A stretch of DNA of 64,000 nucleotides from Acetobacter estunensis (GTDB lineage Bacteria; Pseudomonadota; Alphaproteobacteria; Acetobacterales; Acetobacteraceae): the NCBI RefSeq assembly GCF_019083805.1, contig NZ_JAHRDV010000001.1:1-64000 (forward strand). Reading direction: 5' to 3'. Position 1 is the first letter of the stretch. The number at the start of each line of letters is the position of its first letter. The notes beneath the pieces were generated by a model, which made no database searches, was not told the origin of the DNA, and worked only from the letters and a program-made list of their open reading frames with translations. This document shows, one piece after another, positions 9,825 to 17,438 of the stretch. The position numbers were made by a program, and so were the translations under genes.

Positions 9825-10511
9825 TTAGTGGATGTCGGAGGGGCGCGAAATGATCCGTGTCACAAGGCCGTAAGAAATCCCTTCCTCGGCCGACATCCAG
9901 TAGTTGCGGTCCGTGTCCTTGCAAATCTTTTCGTAGGACTGCCCCGTCTCACGCGCGAAAAGACGGTTAAGACGCTCCCGCATCTTGACGATTTCACGTG
10001 CCTCGATGTCGATATCCGTCGCCGGCCCACGCACGCCGCCCATCGGTTGATGGAGCAGGAACCGCGTATTGGGCAGACAGAAACGGCGATCCTTATGTCC
10101 GGCCGCAAAGATAAGCGCACCGGCGGAGGCGACCCACCCCGTGCCGATCATGTTGATCGGAGCAATGGAATCCACAAAGCGGATCATATCGTGGATCGTG
10201 TCTCCACTCTCCACATGACCACCGGGGGAGTTGACATAAACATCGATCGGCTTGTCGGACGTGCCTGCCAGCGCCAGCAGACGTCCCGTCACATCACGCG
10301 CGATCTTGTCATTGATGCCACCGAAAATCAGCACCTTGCGCTGATCGAACAGGCGCTTCTCAAGCTCACCGATTGGCGAGGAGAGGGTTTTATTCTCATC
10401 CGGCTCTTCCTGCTCCGGACCTTCAGGGGCCGGAATGTCAGGGGTATCCGGCTCGTCATCGAATCGGATCTGCCCGGCGGTGACATCGTCCATGATGCGG
10501 GTGGCGCCCAT
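9825..10511 (-). CDS. ClpP-family protease subunit
   Basis: The 228 residues have an acidic, Pro/Glu-rich N-terminal extension of about 45 residues followed by a ClpP fold. The triad appears present: Ser about 129 in GWVASAGALIFAAG, His about 154 in FLLHQPMGG, and Asp about 199 in ICKDTDRNYW. The strand motif VYVNSPGGHVESGDTIHD is typical of ClpP. The nucleophile region (VASAG instead of AASMG) and the long acidic extension suggest a ClpP paralogue and not necessarily the housekeeping copy. A second start, ATG seven codons in, is possible. Divergent from the OmpA-like gene across a 142-base gap. Confidence 0.85.
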   Translation of the reverse strand: MGATRIMDDVTAGQIRFDDEPDTPDIPAPEGPEQEEPDENKTLSSPIGELEKRLFDQRKVLIFGGINDKIARDVTGRLLALAGTSDKPIDVYVNSPGGHVESGDTIHDMIRFVDSIAPINMIGTGWVASAGALIFAAGHKDRRFCLPNTRFLLHQPMGGVRGPATDIDIEAREIVKMRERLNRLFARETGQSYEKICKDTDRNYWMSAEEGISYGLVTRIISRPSDIH

Positions 10512-10653
10512 GAGGCGAGCCTCCTTACTTTAGGTTGTACAATTTCACACCCCATCCTGCGCTGCCGGGCTTCCGATGCCAAGAGGGGGTTTAATGATGA
10601 AGGATATATAGGAACTCTCGCCAGAAAACCTACGCCCCGGTAAGAACCAAGAA
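10512..10653. promoter_or_regulatory. Divergent intergenic region between clpP-like and OmpA-like genes
   Basis: These 142 bases separate two divergently transcribed genes and so should hold both promoters. No convincing operator or riboswitch is visible. Confidence 0.4.
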
Positions 10654-11709
10654 ATGACCGTCTCCGCCTCACACCCTGATATCCGATCCGTCCTCATTCT
10701 CTGGGGATCAAGACTACGTTTGGGTGCGCTCACCTTGCCTGTGCTGCTCCTGACCGGCTGTCAGAATCACCATGACATCATCGATTCAACCGTGGACTGG
10801 TACCACCGGCAGGAAGGCGGCCTCATCGCCACGCAGCGCCCGCCACCACCCGGAGTGAACGGGCCTTACCCACGTGTGGGTCTGACACCCACGACAGCGC
10901 CCGAACTGCCCTCACCCGAGTTGCGGCAGGACATCACCAACAACCTGCTACAATCGCGTAATTTTGCGCAGCGGATGGCCGTCCGAAACGGCACACTCAC
11001 GCCGGACATCCCTCCTCCGCCAGTGCAAGCCAAGACGGCCACTCCTGCAACGCCAGGGAAACCCGGAGAAAACGGCCAGCCCGCTTCGCCCTTGCCTGAC
11101 GGAGCGATGGGGGCAGTCCTCGACGCTGCGGATTCGCCCGAACCAACCTCTTCTTCCACAAGTCCATCACCTGTAGCGGCCTCCCCACCGTCCCCTGTCG
11201 TTGCGCCTACAGGTTCCAAGTCTTCTAAAACACCGGACGAACCCGAAATTGCGATGCCAGAATTTCGAGGCAATGCGCCCAAGGTCGCAACGGAAGTAGA
11301 AGGGCCTTTGCCAGACGTTCCGAGTGCGCCACCCGCCGCTCCTTCCATTGCAGGCTTTGCTGTCCCCTCGGATGCCAATCTGAAAGATCCTGTAAAACCT
11401 GATTACGATCTTTCTACTCCCGAGGGGACCATCATCACTTTCCTGCCTCAGTCGGATCAACTCGCCCCCGGACAGGATGCTGCTCTCGACAAACTCGTAC
11501 AATCTCGTGGCAACGCCCTCTTCTATCTGCACTGTAGTGGCGAGACGACTTCGATGGATCCGGCCGACCAAGCGCAGGCTGTGCAACTTGGCCTACTTCG
11601 TGCCCGCACGCTTTCTGCTGCGCTGACACAGCGCGGTGTGCCGGCTTCAATACTGCACATCAGCAGCTCGGCTTTTGGACCGGGCGCGCGCGTGAGCACC
11701 AAGGGCTAA
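10654..11709 (+). CDS. Lipoprotein with proline-rich linker and OmpA-like C-terminal domain
   Basis: The 351 residues start with a cytoplasmic lead and a lipoprotein signal with lipobox LLTGC (Cys about residue 36). A long Pro/Ala/Ser/Thr-rich disordered stretch (about 100-240) follows. The last 100 residues contain ITFLPQSDQLAPGQDAALDK and a helix LGLLRARTLSAALTQRGV, the pattern of an OmpA-type peptidoglycan-binding domain. It is probably an envelope-anchoring lipoprotein. The OmpA match is moderate; the lipid anchor and linker are clear. Confidence 0.65.
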   Translation: MTVSASHPDIRSVLILWGSRLRLGALTLPVLLLTGCQNHHDIIDSTVDWYHRQEGGLIATQRPPPPGVNGPYPRVGLTPTTAPELPSPELRQDITNNLLQSRNFAQRMAVRNGTLTPDIPPPPVQAKTATPATPGKPGENGQPASPLPDGAMGAVLDAADSPEPTSSSTSPSPVAASPPSPVVAPTGSKSSKTPDEPEIAMPEFRGNAPKVATEVEGPLPDVPSAPPAAPSIAGFAVPSDANLKDPVKPDYDLSTPEGTIITFLPQSDQLAPGQDAALDKLVQSRGNALFYLHCSGETTSMDPADQAQAVQLGLLRARTLSAALTQRGVPASILHISSSAFGPGARVSTKG

Positions 11710-11789
11710 GAAAAATTTGCTGAAGAAAAGTTTTTTATTTCTGGCCCTTGACGCTCCTATCCCCTCGGGGTAATCACCGCCTCGCCTCT

Positions 11790-11865
11790 GTCCCGTTCGT
11801 CTAGAGGCCTAGGACACCGCCCTTTCACGGCGGCAACACGGGTTCGAATCCCGTACGGGACGCCA
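11790..11865 (+). tRNA. tRNA-Glu (anticodon UUC)
   Basis: This is a complete 76-nt cloverleaf with encoded CCA. The acceptor stem is GTCCCGT paired with ACGGGAC. The anticodon stem CCGCC/GGCGG encloses the loop CTTTCAC with anticodon TTC, and the T-arm contains GGTTCGAATCC. Its 3' 47 bases are the left copy of the prophage attachment repeat, so the prophage is inserted without destroying the tRNA. Confidence 0.97.
11819..11865 (+). repeat. Prophage attL core (47-bp direct repeat, left copy)
   Basis: This is identical over 47 bases to 54872-54918. It spans the anticodon loop through CCA of tRNA-Glu. The flanking bases differ on both sides, which defines the limits of the repeat. Confidence 0.93.
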
Positions 11866-11928
11866 TTGATTTTAATGGCTTTTGGCTTTTCCTCTGAGTT
11901 TCTTTGATGTTCAGCTGAACATCTACCG

Positions 11929-12975
11929 TCAGAAATTCAGAGAGGACGCGACGCCTTTCAGATATTCAGGATCGAACTTGCGGTAGACCTTTCTGAGGGT
12001 CTGCGGATCTGTGGCCAGCCAGTCGGCCGCTTGGTCAATCGGAACCTTGTCCATCGCGAACCACGACGCGATCGAATGTTTCAGATGATGCGGGGTCGGT
12101 GTCCACGATAGACCTGCGCGCTCGCAGAGTTTCTTAAACGACCAGCGCAGACCGCACGGCACGGGCCGTCCGTTGAACTGGATGACATAATCGCACTCAC
12201 GCATCCGAAATGCTTCCTCCAGAATTTCTCTGAGGCGATTTGTCATGGGAACGATTGATCGACGCTTAGCTGTCAGATGTCGTCCAGGCTCTTGAAAGTC
12301 TATCATGCCGGTCTGAAAATTGACCCGGTCCCAGGTCAACGAAAGGATTGATCCTTTTCGCGCTCCGGTGAACATGGCCACGGCCACGAAAACCTTCACA
12401 TGCGGTGTTTCCGCGGCCTCCAGCAATTTCCTCGCCTCACCTTTCGTCAGATAGCGATCGCGGGGTGCGCTGTCTCGTGGTGCCGTAAGTGCTGGAGGCT
12501 TTGCCAGCCGGCCATCTTTCCAAGCCTGCCTAAGGGCCGCACGCAGCACGTTGAACTCTCGCCGCAGTGTTCCGTCTGCCACGCGCACCAGCTCATGCGG
12601 CTTATCCGGTGCGCTGCGCGGATTCCTTTTGCGATAGCGTGTCGCGGCATATTCATCCCAACGATCCTGTCCAACCTGATCGACACGAAGATGGCCAAGG
12701 CCTTCATGGAGAGGGATTGAAGCTTCCTGTAATCGTGTAAGCGCTTCCACCTTGCCCATTCTAACCTTGATGTAGCGCTCAAGTGCTTCACCTACCGTGT
12801 ATTCCTGCCGGCAGGAAAGCATTGCGCGCTCGAAGTCGGCTAGATCCCGGCGAGCGCGTTTTTCATCCGAATGTCCCGTAGAGCTTCTCTTGCGCTGTTC
12901 GCCTTCGTACCAGACGATACACCACTTGCCGCGATAAAGTTCGAGGAACGGATATTCTGGTCTTTTGCGGGGCAC
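11929..12975 (-). CDS. int: Phage tyrosine integrase
   Basis: The 348 residues comprise an N-terminal arm/SAM-like domain (about 60-160) and a catalytic domain (about 170-345). Catalytic residues visible: Arg206 in FTGARKGSI, Lys237 in HLTAKRRS, and Tyr331 in RKVYRKFDP. Box II reads H296-H-L-K299, with Lys in place of the usual Arg of HxxR, and the later His/Trp position appears to be Thr322. It ends 63 bases from attL, the standard place for a tRNA-integrating phage. The 5' end overlaps the excisionase gene by 136 bases in another frame. Confidence 0.92.
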   Translation of the reverse strand: MPRKRPEYPFLELYRGKWCIVWYEGEQRKRSSTGHSDEKRARRDLADFERAMLSCRQEYTVGEALERYIKVRMGKVEALTRLQEASIPLHEGLGHLRVDQVGQDRWDEYAATRYRKRNPRSAPDKPHELVRVADGTLRREFNVLRAALRQAWKDGRLAKPPALTAPRDSAPRDRYLTKGEARKLLEAAETPHVKVFVAVAMFTGARKGSILSLTWDRVNFQTGMIDFQEPGRHLTAKRRSIVPMTNRLREILEEAFRMRECDYVIQFNGRPVPCGLRWSFKKLCERAGLSWTPTPHHLKHSIASWFAMDKVPIDQAADWLATDPQTLRKVYRKFDPEYLKGVASSLNF

Positions 12976-13166
12976 AGGTGTTTCTCAATAAAAGCGGTGA
13001 TATCACTGGCGCGAAAGCGGATACTGCGTCGCCCAAGGCGATAGGAAGCAATTGCACCGCATCGCGCATATTTGCGCAAAGTCTGAGGATGAAGACTCAT
13101 CATTTCTGCCGCCCGATCAACTGTCAGAAGTCGATCAGAAATCGGGCCATCTATACTTCCCTTCAC
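12840..13166 (-). CDS. Helix-turn-helix excisionase/AlpA-like protein
   Basis: The preferred start is GTG 13166, which overlaps the upstream stop as GTGA and gives 108 residues. A MerR/excisionase-type winged helix spans about residues 10-60: LTVDRAAEMMSLHPQTLRKY, then GAIASYRLGRRSIRF and DITAFIEKH. This is the domain used by Xis/AlpA proteins that direct integrase. The C-terminal 45 residues are polar and overlap the integrase start, so int and xis expression are probably coupled. Confidence 0.75.
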   Translation of the reverse strand: MKGSIDGPISDRLLTVDRAAEMMSLHPQTLRKYARCGAIASYRLGRRSIRFRASDITAFIEKHLCPAKDQNIRSSNFIAASGVSSGTKANSAREALRDIRMKNALAGI

Positions 13167-13507
13167 GCTGCCTCTCCTTTCTTCTCTTCGATGATCTCGG
13201 CCTCTTCCGCCCATCCCTCGATTCGCTTGCCGGCGTCATCCTGCTCGAGAACGCATTCCGGGAACCGGATCGTCCAGTCGCGGCCGTCCGTTGCATCGGC
13301 TTGGAACATTCCTTCGCCTGCCGACCTCACCGTCAGTTCCCAGCCCGGCAATCCATCCGTGCTGGACCCGACGATGGCAGCTCGGCCCTCGATGCGTGTG
13401 CGACGACAACTGCGGAAGCCAATTGGCCATCTCATGGCCGTGTCCATGAGCATCGCGCTGTAAAGCCCATTGTCGATCGGCGTTAGGGAGAGGTGGTAGC
13501 GGGGCAT
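13163..13507 (-). CDS. Hypothetical early phage protein
   Basis: This is a 114-residue protein starting at an ATG preceded by GAGAGG, five bases away. It is beta-rich, with the segments GWELTVRSAGEGMFQADAT and DWTIRFPECVLEQ, and ends in an acidic tail EEAEIIEEKKGEAA. No family is recognised. The stop overlaps the excisionase GTG, so it is part of the leftward early operon. Confidence 0.6.
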   Translation of the reverse strand: MPRYHLSLTPIDNGLYSAMLMDTAMRWPIGFRSCRRTRIEGRAAIVGSSTDGLPGWELTVRSAGEGMFQADATDGRDWTIRFPECVLEQDDAGKRIEGWAEEAEIIEEKKGEAA

Positions 13508-13914
13508 TGCAACCTCTCTCCCGCGGTCGATCCATCGAACCCAGTCAGGTGGGCAAAACAAACTAGATGTATCTCGCGGATTTCTTCGTATCCCCAACTG
13601 GCTACGCCACCGTCAGTCCAAATCCCTCGCCGGCCGTCGTCCGTTTCATGCGCAGAATCCCACCATGCGACAGAATAGAAATCCCCACACCACACGAGAA
13701 TCCGAGTTCCGGTTTTCGGTGCGTCACGGATCGGCCGCCACATCGCGCCAAAGGCGGATTTTAGGGCAGATTCCGCTCTTCTTGTGTATTCACCACGGTC
13801 TTTATCAAACCGAAAATCAGTCACCGATTGAAGTGTTGGAACTCCAACCAATGAAGCATCGAAGTTGGCCATTGCGATCGCCGCCGCCTCGATCATTTCT
13901 GGCGTCGGGGTCAT
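13483..13914 (-). CDS. Hypothetical phage protein with a WxPIxxAPxxG motif
   Basis: This is a 143-residue protein from an ATG that overlaps the upstream stop. The N-terminus is helical (PTPEMIEAAAIAMANF). The C-terminal half contains MWRPIRDAPKTGTRILVW, followed by aromatic strands (VAWWDSAHETDDGRRGIWTD). That motif recurs in small phage proteins of unknown function grouped as DUF551-like; the assignment is by motif only. It overlaps the following gene by 25 bases. Confidence 0.6.
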   Translation of the reverse strand: MTPTPEMIEAAAIAMANFDASLVGVPTLQSVTDFRFDKDRGEYTRRAESALKSAFGAMWRPIRDAPKTGTRILVWCGDFYSVAWWDSAHETDDGRRGIWTDGGVASWGYEEIREIHLVCFAHLTGFDGSTAGERLQCPATTSP

Positions 13915-14168
13915 GCGTTCCTCATCGGGAGCGCGGCGCCCCGCTCTGCACGCATGCACTTGATATAATCGAAGACTTCCTTCGCATCTCTATGCATGGT
14001 TCCTGGAATAGCATTGATGTTGGCGTGCATACTTCCAAGATCTGGACTAGCGGTGGCGAGCGCCAGATTCAGACAGTGTGTTAGCGCCGCGATGCCATTT
14101 ACCACGTTGTGCCCCGCCATCAGCGTTTGGATCTGTAACGCGAGGGTGTCGCAATCTCTCTTGCTCAT
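13911..14168 (-). CDS. Hypothetical early phage protein
   Basis: The product has 85 residues, largely helical, with a central segment GIAALTHCLNLALATASPDL and a C-terminal helix KEVFDYIKCMRAERG. It is joined to both neighbours by 4-base overlaps. Not recognised. Confidence 0.55.
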   Translation of the reverse strand: MSKRDCDTLALQIQTLMAGHNVVNGIAALTHCLNLALATASPDLGSMHANINAIPGTMHRDAKEVFDYIKCMRAERGAALPMRNA

Positions 14169-14392
14169 GACCGCCCCTTCTCGACCAGTACCAGAACCAT
14201 CAGCGCCATCAGGACGACGACGATCGCGTTGAAATGCAGCCCGAGCACATAGCTCCAGATAACAGCGCCCAGATCCCGGCCCATCTCAAAGGCAAGTCCC
14301 CAGACCATCGCGCTCAGAAGCAAAATCGAGGCCCACACGCCAACCAGGAGCGGATCAATTCCGGATCTTGGCGTCAGATGAGGCGATCTCAT
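14165..14392 (-). CDS. Small phage membrane protein with two transmembrane segments
   Basis: Starting at ATG 14392 gives 75 residues. Two hydrophobic helices are obvious: LLVGVWASILLLSAMVWGLA and FNAIVVVLMALMVLVLV. They are separated by a short loop with acidic and aromatic residues, and the C-terminus ends EKGRS. It overlaps both neighbours by four bases. The role is unknown; a superinfection or membrane function is possible, but nothing proves it. Confidence 0.55.
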   Translation of the reverse strand: MRSPHLTPRSGIDPLLVGVWASILLLSAMVWGLAFEMGRDLGAVIWSYVLGLHFNAIVVVLMALMVLVLVEKGRS

Positions 14393-14679
14393 GACGCAGC
14401 GCCTCCCGTAATGCAGTAAGGATGCCACGCCCGGCTCGGAACCGGCACATGCGGAGCCGCACTGACCCATGTCGGCGGGCATGTCAGTTCCATGCCACTA
14501 TCCAGCATGATGACATGCTCAATCGTGCGACCCGAGATCGTCTTGATGGCGACTTCACGGCCTGCCATCGGTTCCGCAAAAGCCTGCCGGCGCCCAGATG
14601 GATCGCGAACTGTCACGGGACGATTGCGCTTCTCGATGCGCGTATGAGAAGCGAACGTAAAACCAGGAGAAATCTGCAT
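14389..14679 (-). CDS. Hypothetical early phage protein
   Basis: The product has 96 residues from ATG 14679. It is beta-rich, with MAGREVAIKTISGRTIEHVI and a C-terminal PTWVSAAPHVPVPSRAWHPY. No family is recognised. The stop overlaps the downstream membrane-protein gene. Confidence 0.5.
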   Translation of the reverse strand: MQISPGFTFASHTRIEKRNRPVTVRDPSGRRQAFAEPMAGREVAIKTISGRTIEHVIMLDSGMELTCPPTWVSAAPHVPVPSRAWHPYCITGGAAS

Positions 14680-14684
14680 GTGTG

Positions 14685-14921
14685 TTACTCCGCCCACACG
14701 TCGACATCGACGGGGCTGATGTGGCGTTTGAGGATGGCGGCCTGATCGCGGAAGCACCGCGCAACATTCAGCCAAGCCTCAGACGCCGGAATGAAATTAC
14801 GTGTTCGACAGTCCTGCGCGGCCTCTTCAAAGGCATCTGCAAGGGATAAAAACTGTCCCGTCAGATTGACCAAAGCCTGGTCCGGGCACGGGCAGCGTCG
14901 AATTGCTTCAAGCGGGCTCAT
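14685..14921 (-). CDS. Hypothetical early phage protein
   Basis: The product has 78 residues from ATG 14921 and is helical throughout, with LTGQFLSLADAFEEAAQDCR and EAWLNVARCFRDQAAILKRH, an amphipathic pattern suggesting a small helical bundle. Not recognised. It sits just left of an oppositely oriented gene that interrupts the leftward operon. Confidence 0.5.
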   Translation of the reverse strand: MSPLEAIRRCPCPDQALVNLTGQFLSLADAFEEAAQDCRTRNFIPASEAWLNVARCFRDQAAILKRHISPVDVDVWAE

Positions 14922-15008
14922 GACGCACCCCGCATGCCGGAGCGACAATTGTCAGCCGCCCCGGCCGCTTCCATCATTGCGGTGTGAACTCCAGCAATGA
15001 GGAAACCT

Positions 15009-15236
15009 ATGTCTGACGAGAAAAACCAAAACGAAAAACCAGCTTCGGAAAGAAGACCGCCAAATTTCGGTGAAATCCCGCTTTTTCGGCAAGATACATC
15101 CGATAAGGGCGCCAACATACCGCCGTTAACGATTGGCGACGTCGTCAATCCTTCTTCTGAAAGCGTCCGTGAGGCGACTAAATTAGCGCGCCAGATCTCA
15201 GGCACCCTACGAGGACTTACCGGCCGAAAATTTTGA
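15009..15236 (+). CDS. Hypothetical small polar protein, oppositely oriented in the early operon
   Basis: The product has 75 residues from ATG 15009, preceded by GAGGAAACC at good spacing. It is hydrophilic and probably disordered at the start (DEKNQNEKPASERRPPNFGE), with a basic helical C-terminus (SVREATKLARQISGTLRGL). It runs against the direction of all neighbours and converges with the next gene with a 20-base overlap. Base composition is lower in GC than the operon around it. It is likely one half of an inserted two-gene cassette. Confidence 0.5.
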   Translation: MSDEKNQNEKPASERRPPNFGEIPLFRQDTSDKGANIPPLTIGDVVNPSSESVREATKLARQISGTLRGLTGRKF

Positions 15237-15765
15237 CCATAAAGCCACCCAGCACCGCCACAACCGGTGTTGTGATCAGAATACAGACCGACAGCCGGCT
15301 GCATTTCCCCATTTTTCGGAGATGCCGCTTGTTGTCGGCTATTCCCTGTTCCAGCGACTTCAAGCGTCCAGTAAGAACCGAAATCTCTGTAAAACGCCCA
15401 GAATAGTCCGTAATTAACACTTCCCAATCTGCCGGAAGTATGCCCGCATGCGCCCACGTTCTGACGCAGATTACATAAACACCCACACACATGGACGAGA
15501 CGCAGCCAGCCAGACCGATAATTGCCGCAGTTTTCATGGGAACTGACAACAAAGAAGAAAGAGGTGCGCTCACCAAAACCACTGATATTGGCAGGCACCA
15601 ACCAATAACCGATGTGACTGTTTTTACGAGACTTTCGCGAGATGATTGCGTTTCCGCGAGACAGGCTTCGGCAGATTTCACCGCCTCTCGCGTTGCCCAT
15701 AGCGGAAAATCTTCCCCACACGCTCCGACGTCTATTTCTAATGGTGGGGCAGCTGGGTCGGTCAT
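15217..15765 (-). CDS. Putative phage membrane protein with three transmembrane segments
   Basis: The product has 182 residues from ATG 15765 (MTDPAAPPLEIDVGACGEDF). A helical cytoplasmic part precedes two close hydrophobic segments (SVIGWCLPISVVLVSAPLSS, then TAAIIGLAGCVSSMCVGVYV). A polar helical region with ITDYSGRFTEISVLTGRL follows, and a last membrane segment (LSVCILITTPVVAVLGGFMV). No family is recognised. Its lower GC and its convergent partner suggest a moron cassette gained later than the surrounding operon; a role in superinfection immunity is conceivable but unproven. Confidence 0.6.
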   Translation of the reverse strand: MTDPAAPPLEIDVGACGEDFPLWATREAVKSAEACLAETQSSRESLVKTVTSVIGWCLPISVVLVSAPLSSLLSVPMKTAAIIGLAGCVSSMCVGVYVICVRTWAHAGILPADWEVLITDYSGRFTEISVLTGRLKSLEQGIADNKRHLRKMGKCSRLSVCILITTPVVAVLGGFMVKIFGR

Positions 15766-15889
15766 GCGTGAAGACTTCTGATTTTCTGGAGCGTACGGAT
15801 GAGCGTTTGTAGCACGGCCCCTCGGAATTGTGGGTGCTATGGACCGTCGAGCCGGGCGCATTGGTCGCTTGGACATCGGCAATCCTCAT
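15766..15889 (-). other. Possible 5' remnant of an operon gene split by the 15.0-15.8 kb cassette
   Basis: From ATG 15889 a frame encodes MRIADVQATNAPGSTVHSTH and continues into the cassette gene in a different frame. The same frame reaches a stop at 14918 that overlaps the next operon gene by four bases, like intact neighbours. One reading is that a gene once filled this place and the two-gene cassette replaced its middle. The evidence is weak: only the operon geometry and the short end sequences. Confidence 0.25.
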
Positions 15890-15906
15890 GTCTGTATCAG
15901 TTGCGC

Positions 15907-16125
15907 TCACACCGCCCCTCCCTGCTGGAGTGCGACAGCCTCTTCTTCGTCCCGTATGGCGTTCACGCACGAACCGGACGCGATCAGGATCTGGCATCGC
16001 GCATTTTCGTCGTAACGGCCGGCTCGCAGAAGCTGGGCCATTACTTCCAACAACGCTGCCTGCGCCTGCAGTCGATGCATTGACGCTTTCAGTGTCCGGA
16101 CTGTTTCGGGTGTTGGAGTGGTCAT
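15907..16125 (-). CDS. Hypothetical small helical phage protein
   Basis: The product has 72 residues and is almost entirely helical (VRTLKASMHRLQAQAALLEV, then a second helix with INAIRDEEEAVALQ-type composition). The start overlaps the upstream stop by four bases. No family is recognised. Confidence 0.5.
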   Translation of the reverse strand: MTTPTPETVRTLKASMHRLQAQAALLEVMAQLLRAGRYDENARCQILIASGSCVNAIRDEEEAVALQQGGAV

Positions 16126-16514
16126 GATGCCGGTCCTGGGCGATCGATCTCGACATTGCCTGCGACGATCTCAAGCGCGACGCGATGAGCGATGAGTTCG
16201 TCCGCGACGAAGCGCAGGCGCAACAGACGGTCGGTCGGCATCTCGTAGGGAGATCGAGTGCCGATGTTGAGGGCGATATCCTCGAACATGCTCTGCGCGA
16301 AGTTTATCCCCTCACGGACCTGGCTCTCCCCATGGTTAGGGCCGTCATGCGCGGTCTGAGCACCGCTCGCCTCGGTAGCAATCTCCTCAGCGCGGCGAGC
16401 GACGGTAGACGCAAGCGAGAGGACGGCCTGCGCCATCGGGAACGGTGGATCGTTGTCGCGGAATTCGCAGAAGACTATCCCGTAGGCCAGCGTGTAACGC
16501 GGCTTGGCGCTCAT
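16122..16514 (-). CDS. Hypothetical early phage protein
   Basis: The product has 130 residues. The N-terminal strand MSAKPRYTLAYGIVFCEF is followed by helices, one in AVLSLASTVARRAEEIATEA and one in DRLLRLRFVADELIAHRVAL. It is joined by 4-base overlaps to both neighbours. Not recognised. Confidence 0.5.
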   Translation of the reverse strand: MSAKPRYTLAYGIVFCEFRDNDPPFPMAQAVLSLASTVARRAEEIATEASGAQTAHDGPNHGESQVREGINFAQSMFEDIALNIGTRSPYEMPTDRLLRLRFVADELIAHRVALEIVAGNVEIDRPGPAS

Positions 16515-16882
16515 ACCGGATACTCCAGACTGGAGATGTAGGTGAGCGTCTCAGTGCGAACATGAAAGCACTCGCCAGACCGATCACGGACAAACCTTCG
16601 GCCGTCCCGATCATGTTCGCCCGTTACAAACACCACGCCGAGACCAGGGGTCGGAACCCAGTCTCCGAATTTCCATTCGTGCGAAGGCTTTGCCGAAAGT
16701 TTGGCAAGCTGGGCTTTCAGGTCGGTGTTTTCTTTGGTGAGCCACTCGTTAGCGGCTCGCAGCAGCTCGATGCAGTCAACGAGCCTATCGCCGCTGGCGA
16801 TAAGTGTATGAACTGCGGCGACCAGAGCGGCCTGTTCGTCGTTCGGGTGCTGCGACGGGGTGTCTGAGCTTTTGTTGAGCAC
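16511..16882 (-). CDS. Hypothetical coiled-coil phage protein, first gene of the leftward early operon
   Basis: The product has 123 residues. The middle is a likely coiled coil (ECIELLRAANEWLTKE-like heptads followed by LKAQLAKLSAK). The C-terminal half has strands resembling a small beta domain (KFGDWVPTPGLGVVFVTGEH, then FHVRTETLTYISSLEYPV). It is the promoter-proximal gene of the operon, and two operator-like sequences lie 38-77 bases upstream of its start. Confidence 0.5.
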   Translation of the reverse strand: MLNKSSDTPSQHPNDEQAALVAAVHTLIASGDRLVDCIELLRAANEWLTKENTDLKAQLAKLSAKPSHEWKFGDWVPTPGLGVVFVTGEHDRDGRRFVRDRSGECFHVRTETLTYISSLEYPV

Positions 16883-16919
16883 GTTGGGTCTCCATCACGT
16901 GGGGTGATGGAGGAACACA

Positions 16920-16959
16920 TCCAACATTTTGTTGGGTATGTAAACACCAAAACGTTGGA
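16920..16959. promoter_or_regulatory. Two repressor-operator-like inverted repeats upstream of the leftward early operon
   Basis: At 16920-16936 the sequence is TCCAAC, five bases, GTTGGG. At 16943-16959 a degenerate copy ends in AACGTTGGA. Both match the perfect 17-bp palindrome at 17769-17785 between the repressor and Cro-like genes. This is the usual arrangement for a CI-type repressor controlling both its own switch and an early operon. Confidence 0.6.
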
Positions 16960-17077
16960 TTGCGTTCTACATGTGTTCATTTTGGTTGTATGACCTGCAC
17001 TCACTTTGGCTGCATGACGACACGATTCCGCGCCATGACAACACCGAACACCGCAAGAAACGAAGTGGCGTCGGTAA
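16960..17077. other. Noncoding stretch between the early operon promoter and the repressor-linked gene
   Basis: This is AT-richer than its surroundings. Apart from the operator-like sites just to its left, no gene or clear hairpin was seen. Confidence 0.3.
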
Positions 17078-17437
17078 CTACATATGTTGCCAAAATTTAC
17101 TTTTGCGCTCGGCGGCCTCATTCCGTATGCTATTAAATTCTTCCGTATAAATATGCCCGTCATCAACGCGAGAAAAATACGCGTATTCGGCGATTTTCAT
17201 AAACGCGTCATGTACTTTTCTTTTATCAAAATCATAACTTATAATCAGATGAAGAGCCACACTCTGTGCTTTAAGTGCTGCATATGCATCAGGATCTTTT
17301 TCAAACGGATCATCTGGTGAAAAAAACAATGAACTTGGATATTTATCACAGTCAACAGGCAGGTTTTCTTTAAGGTCAACAACAAAATCTTCTGTATGTG
17401 TATTAAATACAACGCCACAATCTTTTGCGAATATCAT
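17078..17437 (-). CDS. Hypothetical protein cotranscribed with the phage repressor
   Basis: The product has 119 residues. It is markedly AT-rich compared with the rest of the phage. It is acidic and mixed alpha/beta (MIFAKDCGVVFNTHTEDFVV, later LHLIISYDFDKRKVHDAFMK). It starts one base after the repressor stop and so should be expressed in the lysogen. Composition and position suit a lysogeny-expressed accessory gene. Not recognised. Confidence 0.55.
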   Translation of the reverse strand: MIFAKDCGVVFNTHTEDFVVDLKENLPVDCDKYPSSLFFSPDDPFEKDPDAYAALKAQSVALHLIISYDFDKRKVHDAFMKIAEYAYFSRVDDGHIYTEEFNSIRNEAAERKSKFWQHM

Positions 17438-17438
17438 T

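Noticed and set aside
8945-9853. 302-codon plus-strand frame opposite the ferritin-like gene
   Set aside because: It is the antisense of a GC-rich gene with clear ferritin-like motifs and its own terminator; the composition of the product (Arg/His/Pro-rich) is typical of such shadows.
9828-10643. 271-codon plus-strand frame opposite the ClpP-like gene
   Set aside because: It lies antisense to a gene with an intact catalytic triad, and its product shows no domain.
14918-16174. Continuous 418-codon minus-strand frame through the early operon
   Set aside because: It overlaps several better supported genes. Its translation across 15000-15765 is Arg/Ser/Cys-rich without domain pattern, while the membrane-protein gene in another frame is convincing. 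Only its two ends may be remnants.
16883-17077. CRISPR-like repeats near the immunity region
   Set aside because: The repeated words are short palindromic operator sites with irregular spacing; no CRISPR array or cas gene was found anywhere in the window.
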